From NCBI GenBank assembly GCA_039592335.1, contig JBDHBX010000001.1, positions 1 to 64,000 of the forward strand: 64,000 nt of DNA, written 5' to 3'. A model generated the notes under the pieces. That model was not told where the DNA came from. It made no database searches and worked only from the letters and a program-made list of their open reading frames with translations. This stretch comes from WVYX01 sp039592335 (GTDB lineage: Bacteria; Gemmatimonadota; Gemmatimonadetes; Gemmatimonadales; GWC2-71-9). The position numbers and the translations under genes are program-made. Of the stretch, positions 24,279 to 32,995 are shown piece by piece; the stretch's first letter is position 1; each line of letters begins with the position of its first letter.

Positions 24279-25511
24279 CTAGTCTCGCCCCCCTGACTCC
24301 TGTCGCTCAGCCACAAGACTTCTGAGATAGACCGACAGATCCCGCATTTCGTCGCCTTCAAACAGCGGCCACTCCGCATCCTGGAGTTGCGTCAGGTCGT
24401 ACATGGCGGGGGCGTGGTCCCACATGGCCGTGGCCAGCCCGAGCGGCGTCCGGACCACCAGTGACTCGGACAGGTCGGGCCCAACCGACGACGCACCGCC
24501 CGACGGATGGCAGGTCGAGCATCCCTTGCTCGTGAAGAGAACCTCGCCTCGCCGCACATCACCTCCCATCTCGTTGAACCGCAGGTAGTACAGGAACGCA
24601 ATCACGTCGGCCATCTCGGTTCCTTGGAACCGCGGAAACGCCATGCCCCGACCGCGCATGACCTGGGCCATCTGCGACGCGTGGTTCCATAGCGTCCCCG
24701 CGATCTCGGAGACCCGCAGCCGTTGCGTCGCCGTTCGCAGATCCGGCCCGAATGCCGTCCCACTGCCATCCAATCCGTGGCACCCAGTACATCCTTTCGT
24801 CGTGAACAGCTGTCGACCCAAGTTGGGATTCGGGGGCGGGAGGAACACCAGGTCGCGTCCCCGCAGCGATGAACGCTCTCGGATGTATGCCTGGATGTCC
24901 GCCATCTCTCGCCCGAGGAACGTGGGCATCGGGACCCGCTCCACCGATAGCTGGGCTCGCATACTGGCCCAGTGGTTCCACATCCCCTGCGCCAGCACGA
25001 TCGGCGCGACGTAGCGAGCGTAGCCGTCGAGCGGGGGACCGCCATTCCCGCCTTCACCACCCACGGCATGACACGCCGCACAGCGCTGTTCCCGGTACCA
25101 CCGCTCGCCGAGCCCGGGGTCCCCCGGCTCGTCGAACAGCTTCACGTAGTAGATGTAGCTGATGATGTCAGCCAGCTCCGCCTCCGTGAAGGTCGTCCAC
25201 TGGAATCCCCTCTCCCTCACGGTCTCGATCATCCTCGGCGTATGGTTCCAGAACACCCCCGCCAGTTGCTGCAAGCTCCGACCGGCTCCGACCAACGCGA
25301 AGTCGGGACCGAGGTCCCCGCCGTTCCCCCAGATGGCGTGGCATCGCACGCAACCCCGCTCGACGAACAGGCGCCGGCCGGCAATGGGATCGCCCGGGAT
25401 CGACTCGGTCGACTGCGCCCAGGCGCTCGGTGCGCCGGTCAAGCAGAGCCAACCTAGGGCCCCGACGATCCGGATCCACTTGGATCTCACGAAGCGCGTG
25501 GCAGGTATCAT
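24279..25511 (-). CDS. Tetraheme cytochrome of four tandem class-I-like domains (copy 2)
   Basis: The 410-residue paralog of the preceding gene has the same four-domain layout, with CVRCH, CAACH, CTGCH and CSTCH and the conserved x-x-W-N/D-H-x-x-x-M block in each repeat. A signal peptide (about 1-33, ending A-W-A-Q) follows the ATG at 25511; upstream in-frame codons are not signal-like. It is 16 bp after the NrfD gene. Monoheme or oligoheme class I cytochromes (ActE) are regular subunits of alternative complex III, so association with the adjacent NrfD/FeS/molybdopterin proteins is plausible. Confidence 0.88.
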   Translation of the reverse strand: MIPATRFVRSKWIRIVGALGWLCLTGAPSAWAQSTESIPGDPIAGRRLFVERGCVRCHAIWGNGGDLGPDFALVGAGRSLQQLAGVFWNHTPRMIETVRERGFQWTTFTEAELADIISYIYYVKLFDEPGDPGLGERWYREQRCAACHAVGGEGGNGGPPLDGYARYVAPIVLAQGMWNHWASMRAQLSVERVPMPTFLGREMADIQAYIRERSSLRGRDLVFLPPPNPNLGRQLFTTKGCTGCHGLDGSGTAFGPDLRTATQRLRVSEIAGTLWNHASQMAQVMRGRGMAFPRFQGTEMADVIAFLYYLRFNEMGGDVRRGEVLFTSKGCSTCHPSGGASSVGPDLSESLVVRTPLGLATAMWDHAPAMYDLTQLQDAEWPLFEGDEMRDLSVYLRSLVAERQESGGRD

Positions 25512-25527
25512 GTGTCTCTCACCGCGG

Positions 25528-26874
25528 CTAGTAGCTGGCCGAGCTCGAGTACCTCGCCACCCGCTCGGCAACTTCCTGCACGGCCTCTCGCCCCTCCTTG
25601 ATTTCCCAGATCGAGACGATTGGCACGAACTTGGTGGCGACCATGTACAGCAGGATGAATCCAGAGAACGTTGCCGACATGATGGAAAGCTCGATCCACG
25701 AGGGCAGATAGTGACCGATGGACTCGATCTCCCAACGCGGGTTGACGGACGTCGGGACCACGATGTTGTACCGTTCGAGCCACATGCCGATCACCACGGC
25801 AATCCCGGCGATGAGCGTGCCGCGGGGCGTCCGGGTCGACGGCCGCGCCATGAGGGCCAGTGGGATCACGAAGCACCCCGCGACCATGATCCAGAACGGT
25901 ATGGCAAACGGGCCAGTCAGCTTCGCCCAGAAGGTGCGCATCTCGCCGGGCTCGCCCCCATAGAACGCGGTCAGATACTCCGCGAACGTGAAGTAGAACC
26001 ACAGGATGCTGAACACAAGCAGCATGCGCCCGAGGTAGTCGAAGTGAATGTCCTTGAAGTAATTCTCGAGACCGTACGCCCGCCGTAGTATGACCATTGC
26101 AATCAGAATCGCCGCGATTCCGGAGTAGATCGCTCCCATGACGAAGTAGGGCCCAAAGATCGTGCTGTGCCACATCGGCCGCAGCGTCATGGCGAAGATC
26201 CAGCCGATGACCGTATGCACCGACACTGCAATAGGGATGACAACGATCGACAGGACGCCGATGGTACGCTCGAGTCGATAGCGCTGGACGGGTGTACCCC
26301 GGTATCCGGCGGCCAGGAACCTGTAGAGGCGCGGAGCCTTGATTCCCGAGTCACGAATGATCGCGAGGTCCGGTATCAAAGGAACGTAGAGGTAGATCGT
26401 GCAGGCGGTGAAATAGAGGCCGATGCTGATCACGTCCCAGAGGAGAGGGGAGCGAAGCTGGGCATGGAATAGCACATTCAGCACACGGTCGGGCCGCCCC
26501 AAGTCGATAATCGGCTGGATCGCGCCGAACCCGATGACGAGCACCGTGATCAACTCCGCCGATCGCGTGATCGCTCGTCTCCATTCGGCTTTGCTGACCC
26601 GGAGGATGGCGGAGATCAGCGTACCGGCATGGCTGATCCCGATGAAGAACACGAAGCAGATGATGTAGATGCCCCAATACCCGGGCCGGTTCAGTCCGGT
26701 ACGACCAAGACCGTCGCGCACCTGCAGGTAGTAGGCGAAGGCGCCCCAGAGGGTGATGGCAACCAGGATCGCCGCCACGACGTAGTACCCTCGCGAGGTC
26801 TCTACCAGCGGCCGCAAGAGCACCCGCTCGTCGGGCGGCAGGCCGTCCAGCTTGGCCTTCACGTCCTCGCGCAT
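25528..26874 (-). CDS. NrfD/PsrC-family quinone-binding membrane subunit (module 1)
   Basis: The 448-residue polytopic protein has about ten transmembrane helices, with the NrfD/ActC pattern F-F-I-G-I-S-H-A-G-T-L-I-S-A-I-L-R in helix 2-3 and G-x-I-Q-P-I-I-D-L-G-R-P-D-R. NrfD-type subunits bind quinone and dock to a four-cluster FeS subunit. Here the FeS partner is the next gene upstream (1 bp gap), and the molybdopterin protein precedes that. Length and helix count fit ActC of alternative complex III better than the eight-helix PsrC. Confidence 0.9.
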   Translation of the reverse strand: MREDVKAKLDGLPPDERVLLRPLVETSRGYYVVAAILVAITLWGAFAYYLQVRDGLGRTGLNRPGYWGIYIICFVFFIGISHAGTLISAILRVSKAEWRRAITRSAELITVLVIGFGAIQPIIDLGRPDRVLNVLFHAQLRSPLLWDVISIGLYFTACTIYLYVPLIPDLAIIRDSGIKAPRLYRFLAAGYRGTPVQRYRLERTIGVLSIVVIPIAVSVHTVIGWIFAMTLRPMWHSTIFGPYFVMGAIYSGIAAILIAMVILRRAYGLENYFKDIHFDYLGRMLLVFSILWFYFTFAEYLTAFYGGEPGEMRTFWAKLTGPFAIPFWIMVAGCFVIPLALMARPSTRTPRGTLIAGIAVVIGMWLERYNIVVPTSVNPRWEIESIGHYLPSWIELSIMSATFSGFILLYMVATKFVPIVSIWEIKEGREAVQEVAERVARYSSSASY

Positions 26875-26875
26875 G

Positions 26876-27559
26876 TCACCCCCTCGCCCGCAGATAGTAG
26901 ACCTTCGGTTGCGTTCCCAGATCCTCCATCAACCGCATCACCCGTGGGTCCTCCTTCAGCTCGGCCACCCGATGGGTGGGATCGTCGAGGTCGCCGAACA
27001 CTATGGCTTCGGTGGGACAGATCTCGGCGCACGCCGGCTGGTAATCGTCCTCCCGCAGCTCGCGCCCTTCGGCACGGGCATCCTCCCGTGCTTGCTGCAA
27101 CCGGTGGTGACAGAAGGTGCACTTCTCGATGACGCCCTTGGGCCGCACCGACACGTCCGGATTGAAGTGCTGGCGTTCAGACTCGGCCCACTCGGGCCCA
27201 TACCAGTTGAAGTACTTGACCAGGTAGGGACATGCGTTGGCACAGTAGCGGCATCCGATGCAGCGCGGGTAGATCTGGCCCACGACCCCCTCGTCGCTGA
27301 TGTAGGTCGCTTCCACGGGACACACCTTGATGCACGGCGGGTTGTCACAGTGCATGCAGGGACGAGGGTAGAAGTGCATGACGGTATGGGGGAACTCTCC
27401 CTCCACATGAGCCGAGACCTTCATCCAGCTGATGGTGCGTCCCATCTCCGCCTGCTCGGGCGAGACCGTCGGGATGTTGTTCTCGCTCTTGCACGCCACC
27501 TCGCACGCGGCACAGCCCGTGCAGCGGTCGAGGTCGATCACCATGCCCCAGCGCGTCAT
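26876..27559 (-). CDS. Four-cluster [4Fe-4S] ferredoxin subunit (module 1)
   Basis: The 227-residue electron-transfer subunit of DmsB/PsrB/ActB2 type has four cysteine groups: C-T-G-C-A-A-C-E-V-A-C (about 13-23), C-M-H-C-D-N-P-P-C (about 68-76), C-I-G-C-R-Y-C-A-N-A-C-P, and C-T-F-C with C-A-E-I-C-P. There is no signal peptide, so export would rely on the twin-arginine signal of its molybdopterin partner. It is 13 bp after that partner and 1 bp before NrfD. Confidence 0.93.
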   Translation of the reverse strand: MTRWGMVIDLDRCTGCAACEVACKSENNIPTVSPEQAEMGRTISWMKVSAHVEGEFPHTVMHFYPRPCMHCDNPPCIKVCPVEATYISDEGVVGQIYPRCIGCRYCANACPYLVKYFNWYGPEWAESERQHFNPDVSVRPKGVIEKCTFCHHRLQQAREDARAEGRELREDDYQPACAEICPTEAIVFGDLDDPTHRVAELKEDPRVMRLMEDLGTQPKVYYLRARG

Positions 27560-27572
27560 CGCTCCCGACCCC

Positions 27573-29939
27573 TCACGCCCTCTCGAGGCGTATGAAGGTG
27601 GAAAACCAGCTCGACAGTCCCGTCAGCGAATCGCTCGACGGCTCGAGCAACCGGAGAGGATTGGCCACCTCTCCGTCGGGCGACTGCAACCGGTAGGGCG
27701 CACACACGTTTTCCGCGGCGGTACCCGGGAAGACCTTGAGGCGCGCGCGATACCGGCCTCGCCGTGACGTCACCCACACCATCGTGCCGTCGGCGAGTCC
27801 CATCGCCGCGGCCGTGGCGGGCGCTACTTCCACCCAAGGCGCCCAATGGACCTCGGGGAACAGACCGGGCTGCTCCACGAGCCACCGCTCAAAGGCCAAC
27901 GTGCCCGACGCAAGGGTCGAGACACGATACGGCATGAGCCGAAGCGCGAACTCGTCCTCGGCGACCGCGGCTTGCGGCGCCACATCGACATATGGCCTTC
28001 GGTCCCTCCCCTCCGCATCGAGCTCGCGCAGCAGCGCGTCCGGCATCAGGTCGATCCGACCACTAGGCGTTTGCGCGGTTCGCGCTGGGTCAGTGTGGTC
28101 GTAGAACAGATCCGTCCAACCGCCACGCTCCACCAACTCTTGCCAGAACCCCTCGAAGTCCTCGTGCTCCGGCAACCACCAGCCGCGCTCCTCCATCTGG
28201 CGGTGGTGCCGCCGCTCGAATTCGTCACCTAGCGTCATGCCGTGACCAGCGGAGAAGAGGCCGCGTGCGCGGGCCTTGAGAAGTGACTCGAAGTTCTCGT
28301 GCGCGAGACTCTGCGCGACGCTGCCGCCCAAGCCACGTGCCACGGCCAGCACCGCATCACCCGTATGCATCCCACCCGGATGCGGTTCCACCAACGGCCT
28401 GGCCATACCCCAGACCTGATGGGGGTACGAGGTTGGTGTCGGCGCATCCTGCCACCGTTCGTACGGCAGCAGATCGGGCAGCACGAGGTCGGCATGACGC
28501 GTCGTCTCGTCGAGGAACGGGGAGAAACTGACAACGAACGGCAGCTTCGCCAGCGCCGCCCTCCAGGCCTCGGGATGGGTCGATGAGGCTAGGGGATCGG
28601 CATAGTAGAGGAAGAGCGCCTCGACGTCCGATCCGGATCCGGCTGCGACCGCCTCGGCGAACCGAAGCGGCGGATCCCCTTCCCCGAAGGGCGGTGGCGC
28701 ACCGCCCGTCGGGGCGCGCGCGAGGCCGGCGCGTCCCGTCTCGTCAAGCTCCAGCGACGGCAACGCGGCGAGCGGAGGATCGCTGCCGAACAGCACCCCC
28801 CCCGGGCGGTTGATGCTCCCCAGCAAGACGTTGAGACTGTGCACCGCCACGCCGGCGAGGAGACCGTTCGGCGCCGCCGTCACGTCCGGTCCGCACACGA
28901 CGACCGGGGCCCGGCTTCGTGCGAGAGTCCGTGCCAGCTGCGTAATTCGCTCCACCGGTACGCCCGTGACCGCCGAGACTTCCTCTGTGCGGTAATGGCG
29001 CATGATCAACGACCGGTAACCCTCCCGAGCCCGGCCGCGGGGATCGACGGCATCCTCGAAGCCCGAGACGTGCGCGGCCACGAAGCGGGCGTCGTACAAC
29101 TCATCCCTGAGCAGCACGTAGGCGATGCCGAGCGCGAGCACGCCATGCGTTCCGGGTCGAATGCCCATCCACTCTTGGGCCCGCGCGGCGGTGCGGGAGA
29201 AGCGCGTGTCCACCTGAATGAACCGCGGCCGGTCTTCTTCCTCTTCGTGACCGTTGGGACTGGCATACGCCACGAACGCCTGCAGCGGCGACCACCACGA
29301 CTCGAACAGCGGAGCACCGAAGGACAGCACCAGATCGGCCCGTTCCAGGTCGTAGCCCGGGCGACGCCGGATGCCGTGCATGAGCGCCATGATCGTGTCG
29401 GTCCCGTCCTGATACTCGTCGGGTACGTAGTTGGGTGATCCGTACGCCTGGAAGAACTGGCGCCAGAGATCCTGCATCGTGCCGGCGCAGTAGCCCGCCA
29501 CCAGAGCCAGCGCCTCCGGCCGCCCGGCGGCTCGCAGATCCTGCAACCGCTCCACAATGAGCGCGATGGCGCCGTCGTGTGACACGGACTGCCACTGTCC
29601 GGCGCCGCGGGCACCGACGCGGACGAGCGGCGATGCCAGCCGTTCGGGGTGATACAGCATCTGGACCCCCGCCAGGCCCCGTGGACAGACGCCGCCCTGG
29701 CTCATGGGGTGGAGCGGGTTCCCCATGATCCTGACGAGGCGGCCGTCCACCATTCGGCCCTGGATGCCGCACCGCGCCGGGCAGACGAGGCATGCCGAGC
29801 GATGGCGCGCTTCGATGCCCGGTGCCCAGCCCGGGTCCTCCGCACCCGTCTCGGTCGTCCAGAAGACTTCCCGCGCTTGCTGGAGGGCGAGCGCGGTGGC
29901 ACCCATCGTCCACAGGAACTCGCGTCGCGTCGGTGTCAT
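27573..29939 (-). CDS. Molybdopterin oxidoreductase-family catalytic-type subunit with Tat signal
   Basis: The 788-residue protein starts with a twin-arginine signal (R-R-E-F-L-W at 5-10). An N-terminal [4Fe-4S] motif is present (C50, C53, C57, C85), followed by the bis-MGD fold domains and a C-terminal dinucleotide-binding domain. In PhsA/PsrA-type enzymes the Mo-ligating Cys follows G-S-P-N by eight residues; here that position is Asp178 (Y-Q-D-G), and the nearest Cys is C151. The Mo ligand is therefore unusual or missing. With the pentaheme, FeS and NrfD neighbours the set resembles a split alternative complex III, in which the B1 domain is non-catalytic. The substrate is unknown. Confidence 0.85.
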   Translation of the reverse strand: MTPTRREFLWTMGATALALQQAREVFWTTETGAEDPGWAPGIEARHRSACLVCPARCGIQGRMVDGRLVRIMGNPLHPMSQGGVCPRGLAGVQMLYHPERLASPLVRVGARGAGQWQSVSHDGAIALIVERLQDLRAAGRPEALALVAGYCAGTMQDLWRQFFQAYGSPNYVPDEYQDGTDTIMALMHGIRRRPGYDLERADLVLSFGAPLFESWWSPLQAFVAYASPNGHEEEEDRPRFIQVDTRFSRTAARAQEWMGIRPGTHGVLALGIAYVLLRDELYDARFVAAHVSGFEDAVDPRGRAREGYRSLIMRHYRTEEVSAVTGVPVERITQLARTLARSRAPVVVCGPDVTAAPNGLLAGVAVHSLNVLLGSINRPGGVLFGSDPPLAALPSLELDETGRAGLARAPTGGAPPPFGEGDPPLRFAEAVAAGSGSDVEALFLYYADPLASSTHPEAWRAALAKLPFVVSFSPFLDETTRHADLVLPDLLPYERWQDAPTPTSYPHQVWGMARPLVEPHPGGMHTGDAVLAVARGLGGSVAQSLAHENFESLLKARARGLFSAGHGMTLGDEFERRHHRQMEERGWWLPEHEDFEGFWQELVERGGWTDLFYDHTDPARTAQTPSGRIDLMPDALLRELDAEGRDRRPYVDVAPQAAVAEDEFALRLMPYRVSTLASGTLAFERWLVEQPGLFPEVHWAPWVEVAPATAAAMGLADGTMVWVTSRRGRYRARLKVFPGTAAENVCAPYRLQSPDGEVANPLRLLEPSSDSLTGLSSWFSTFIRLERA

Positions 29940-29955
29940 GCCGCTGTCTCCCCCC

Positions 29956-30483
29956 CTACCGGTGGCATGCGTTGCAGTCCAACGTTTGCCCTTGCTCCAG
30001 GTGGCAGTCCATGCAGAAGTCCATGGTTACCTGCACCAGCGGCCTGCGCGGCGGACGCTCGGTCGCGGCGATCGCGCCATGGCAGGTCTCGCATTCCAGC
30101 TCGCCGAGCGCCACATGCCGGCGATGCGTGTAGAACACGTGCGGAGCGAGACGGAACAGCTTGTTGAACCGCAGCGGGTCCCCCTGCGTGATGAGCTCGG
30201 TGACGCGGGCCGCCTCCTGCGACGTGCCTTGGGGCACCGTGTGGCACATGGAGCACGTCTGGGCGTCCGGCAGGCCGGCATGGGCACCGCGGCGAACGTA
30301 CGCATGGCAGAACTCGCAGTTGAGGCCGAGCTCTTCCGTATGTTTGCGATGGTTGAACTCGATGGGCTGCGGCACGGCAGTGCCACGCCTTGCCACCAGC
30401 GGTACCGTCACCACTGCGGCGAGGACCAGCACGGCTAGCCCGACCGCGACTCTTCGGTCGAGCCGCCCAGGTGGAGTCGTCAC
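29956..30483 (-). CDS. Membrane-anchored pentaheme cytochrome c (ActA/class III-like)
   Basis: The 175-residue protein has one N-terminal transmembrane helix (about 11-31) and five CXXCH motifs with paired histidines upstream (F-N-H-R-K-H, F-Y-T-H-R-R-H), as in class III cytochromes c7/c3. ActA of alternative complex III is likewise a single-span pentaheme protein. The GTG start at 30483 overlaps the stop of the preceding zinc-ribbon gene by four bases (GTGA). The molybdopterin gene follows after 16 bp. Confidence 0.9.
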   Translation of the reverse strand: MTTPPGRLDRRVAVGLAVLVLAAVVTVPLVARRGTAVPQPIEFNHRKHTEELGLNCEFCHAYVRRGAHAGLPDAQTCSMCHTVPQGTSQEAARVTELITQGDPLRFNKLFRLAPHVFYTHRRHVALGELECETCHGAIAATERPPRRPLVQVTMDFCMDCHLEQGQTLDCNACHR

Positions 30484-30905
30484 GACATGCCCTGAGTGGG
30501 GGTGTCCGCGGAGCCGCTACGGCCGCCGACGACCAGCCCGACGAGTCCGACCAGCAGGGCAACGAGCCCGATCCCCGCGCAGGCCCGTACCACCCAATCG
30601 AACCACGAGGCGAATTCCGTCATCCTGCCCAGAGCGTACAGCAGGAACGCGATTGTGAGCAGCACGACACCCGCGCTGAACGCCCGGATCCACTTCAGCC
30701 TCCGGGCGTAGCGGGCGAGCGGAAACTGACACTCCGGGCACACCTCGCCCGACGGGTCGCGCCACACGAACGACCACCGCTTCCCCCCCTCGGCGTCGGT
30801 GGCCTCCGGTTCGGCAGCCGGGAGCACCGGCTTGACGATCTTCCCACACCCGGGGCACTGCACCCCGCCGGTCACCGCCGTACTGATACGCTCGCTAATC
30901 CGCAT
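30480..30905 (-). CDS. Zinc-ribbon protein with two membrane helices
   Basis: The 141-residue protein carries a C-P-G-C pair (17-20) and a C-P-E-C pair (56-59), which together look like one zinc ribbon. Two predicted transmembrane helices (about 70-92 and 103-127) and a short polar tail follow. No family is recognised. Its coupled position between the octaheme/FeS/NrfD genes and the pentaheme/molybdopterin genes suggests an assembly or accessory role for the respiratory complex. The ActD subunit of alternative complex III also has two helices but no zinc ribbon, so equivalence is not claimed. Confidence 0.75.
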   Translation of the reverse strand: MRISERISTAVTGGVQCPGCGKIVKPVLPAAEPEATDAEGGKRWSFVWRDPSGEVCPECQFPLARYARRLKWIRAFSAGVVLLTIAFLLYALGRMTEFASWFDWVVRACAGIGLVALLVGLVGLVVGGRSGSADTPTQGMS

Positions 30906-30980
30906 CGTCTTTCCCCCTGAGATTCACGGCTCCCTCCGATTCGGCGACAGTCCGATCGCCGAGATGAGGATGCTGCCGGT

Positions 30981-32174
30981 CTATCCGGCAGCCCCGTGCA
31001 CAGCTGGCGTTTCGGTGTCGCTCCAGGGCGGAAGTAGCTTGACCAGCGCCCACAGGATCGCGAACGGCAGGAATAGCAGTCCGATCGTCATCCCCAACCC
31101 CTCTACGCCGAGCAACTCTACCCTATAGAGCGTCAGGCCGCGCAGGCTCTTCGAGAAGAGCTGGCCCCCGATGACCACGTTCCAGCGGATGCTGAAGATG
31201 CCGATCTGAATGAGAACCGCCGCCGTCAGGTAGATGAGCTGCCGCAACTCCGGCGGCGTCCGCAGGATGCCGCCCTTTCTCAAACCCGGCGACACCAGCG
31301 CCAGCGCCAGCAGTGGTATCACCGTCCCCATCACGACCTGGAGCACGATTAGCGAGATGAACAACCGGCTCTCGATGAGCTGCTGCAGGATCTCGATCGA
31401 CTCTTCCGACTCGTACAGCCGATGGATGAAGTCGAGCGCCTCCAGCGAGAAGTCCACCACCAGCGCGTAGAACAGAAACTGCGCCAGCTTGTCGAGGCAT
31501 GCCATGTCGATCTTCCGCCAGCGGAACAGCGTCGTGAGCATGTACAGCACGAGCACCAGCGCGATGCCGGACACCATGGCCGAGAACAGGAACACGACCG
31601 GCATCAGCACGCTGCTCCACCACGGGTTGGCCTTGATGGAGCCGAAGATGAATCCCACGTAGCCATGGAGCAGGAACGCCGAGGGAATGCCGATGACCGT
31701 GATCCACCGTCCCGCGCTGTCGTCGAATCGCAGCGACTTCTCCGACAGATCCGTGGCGCCCAGGGTGAGCGCGTAGTACATCCACCGCGTCACGCCGTGC
31801 GACGACCGCGCTTTCAGGACCATGTCCTTGCGGTAGTCGAACCAGATCTCGATCAGCAGCACGACAGCCAGGTACCAGGCGTACACGAAGCCGAACATCG
31901 CCATGGCCGACTGGCTGTTCGGGGTAAGGAAGATCTCGTACGAGCGCTCGGGGTGTCCCAAGTGTGCCAGCAGCGGCAGCGGTGCGACCAGGAGAAACGC
32001 CAGCGCGGTCAGCAGTGACAGCCGGTACGTGGGCTGCACCTCCTTGACATTGAACACCCGTTCCAGGGAGGCGAGAATGAAAGCACCGGCCACGAGGCCC
32101 GTTATGTACGGGTACAGGACGATCAGCAGGCCCCACTGGCTCTCCAGCTCGTTGGGGAAGATGTAGCCTTGCAT
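30981..32174 (-). CDS. NrfD/HybB-family quinone-binding membrane subunit (module 2)
   Basis: The 397-residue protein has about nine transmembrane helices and NrfD landmarks: Y-P-Y-I-T-G-L-V-A-G-A-F near residues 21-32 and L-G-H-P-E-R near 72-77. It differs clearly from the other NrfD gene in the window. It lies 2 bp after the FeS subunit gene and 75 bp before the zinc-ribbon gene. With the octaheme and FeS proteins it forms a three-gene unit resembling NrfBCD or QrcACD without a dedicated catalytic subunit. Confidence 0.9.
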   Translation of the reverse strand: MQGYIFPNELESQWGLLIVLYPYITGLVAGAFILASLERVFNVKEVQPTYRLSLLTALAFLLVAPLPLLAHLGHPERSYEIFLTPNSQSAMAMFGFVYAWYLAVVLLIEIWFDYRKDMVLKARSSHGVTRWMYYALTLGATDLSEKSLRFDDSAGRWITVIGIPSAFLLHGYVGFIFGSIKANPWWSSVLMPVVFLFSAMVSGIALVLVLYMLTTLFRWRKIDMACLDKLAQFLFYALVVDFSLEALDFIHRLYESEESIEILQQLIESRLFISLIVLQVVMGTVIPLLALALVSPGLRKGGILRTPPELRQLIYLTAAVLIQIGIFSIRWNVVIGGQLFSKSLRGLTLYRVELLGVEGLGMTIGLLFLPFAILWALVKLLPPWSDTETPAVHGAAG

Positions 32175-32176
32175 CG

Positions 32177-32995
32177 CTACCGCACCTCCCCGTCGAGGTT
32201 CGCATAGTACGCCTTGGGCTTTGTGTTCAGGTGCGCCTTGAGGACCTGGACGTCGTTGAACTGCATGAACCGGGCGAGCGGTGTGGCCTGATGCTCGATC
32301 TCACCGAAGATCCGGGCGCCCGTGGGACATACCTCGACGCACGCCGGCACAAGCCCGTCGACGAGCCGGTGGTAACAGAACGTGCACTTGGCGGCGACGT
32401 GCTTCTCCGGGTGGATGTATCGCGCCCCATATGGGCACGCCTGGATGCAGTAGCGACAGCCTATGCAGTAGTCGTCGTCCACCAAGACCACACCGTCCTG
32501 CGTGATGAACGTGGCGCCGACAGGGCACACCTGCACGCACGGCGGGTTGTCGCAGTGGTTACACAGCTTCGGGACGAAGAACGTGCGGCGCACCGTCGCC
32601 TGGTCCTCGATGGGCGGGAAGCCGTCTATACCGCCGTTCGGACTGTCGACCTCGACCTCACCGTCGCGGCGGATCACGTATCGCTCGATCCACGTGTTGA
32701 AGAAGTGCGGTTCCTCCGGCACATCGTTCTCGGTCTTGCAGGCTACGACGCAGCGGGCGCACCCGATGCACTTCCGCACGTCGATCCCCATGCCGTAGTG
32801 ATGCTCGGTGGGGTCGTAGCCCGTCCGTCGCTCCTGACCGACCGCCGCCGGCACGCTGACCGTGCCCCACCACAGCACCGGCGCCGCCGCGCCGCACGCC
32901 CCCAGGAGGTCGCGCAAGAACTCCCGGCGAGCGAGGGATCCGTGCGCGCCCTGCCTGGCGTCCCGCGGGACCGTGTCTGGCGTCTCAGGCATCAT
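32177..32995 (-). CDS. Four-cluster [4Fe-4S] ferredoxin subunit with Tat signal (module 2)
   Basis: The 272-residue protein has a twin-arginine signal (R-R-E-F-L-R about 23-28) and four cysteine groups: C-I-G-C-A-R-C-V-V-A-C, C-N-H-C-D-N-P-P-C, C-I-G-C-R-Y-C-I-Q-A-C-P, and C-T-F-C with C-V-E-V-C-P. The ATG at 32995 overlaps the octaheme stop by 4 bp (ATGA); the ATG at 32992 is an alternative. Carrying its own Tat signal means it can be exported without a molybdopterin partner, consistent with no such gene immediately next to it. Confidence 0.92.
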   Translation of the reverse strand: MMPETPDTVPRDARQGAHGSLARREFLRDLLGACGAAAPVLWWGTVSVPAAVGQERRTGYDPTEHHYGMGIDVRKCIGCARCVVACKTENDVPEEPHFFNTWIERYVIRRDGEVEVDSPNGGIDGFPPIEDQATVRRTFFVPKLCNHCDNPPCVQVCPVGATFITQDGVVLVDDDYCIGCRYCIQACPYGARYIHPEKHVAAKCTFCYHRLVDGLVPACVEVCPTGARIFGEIEHQATPLARFMQFNDVQVLKAHLNTKPKAYYANLDGEVR

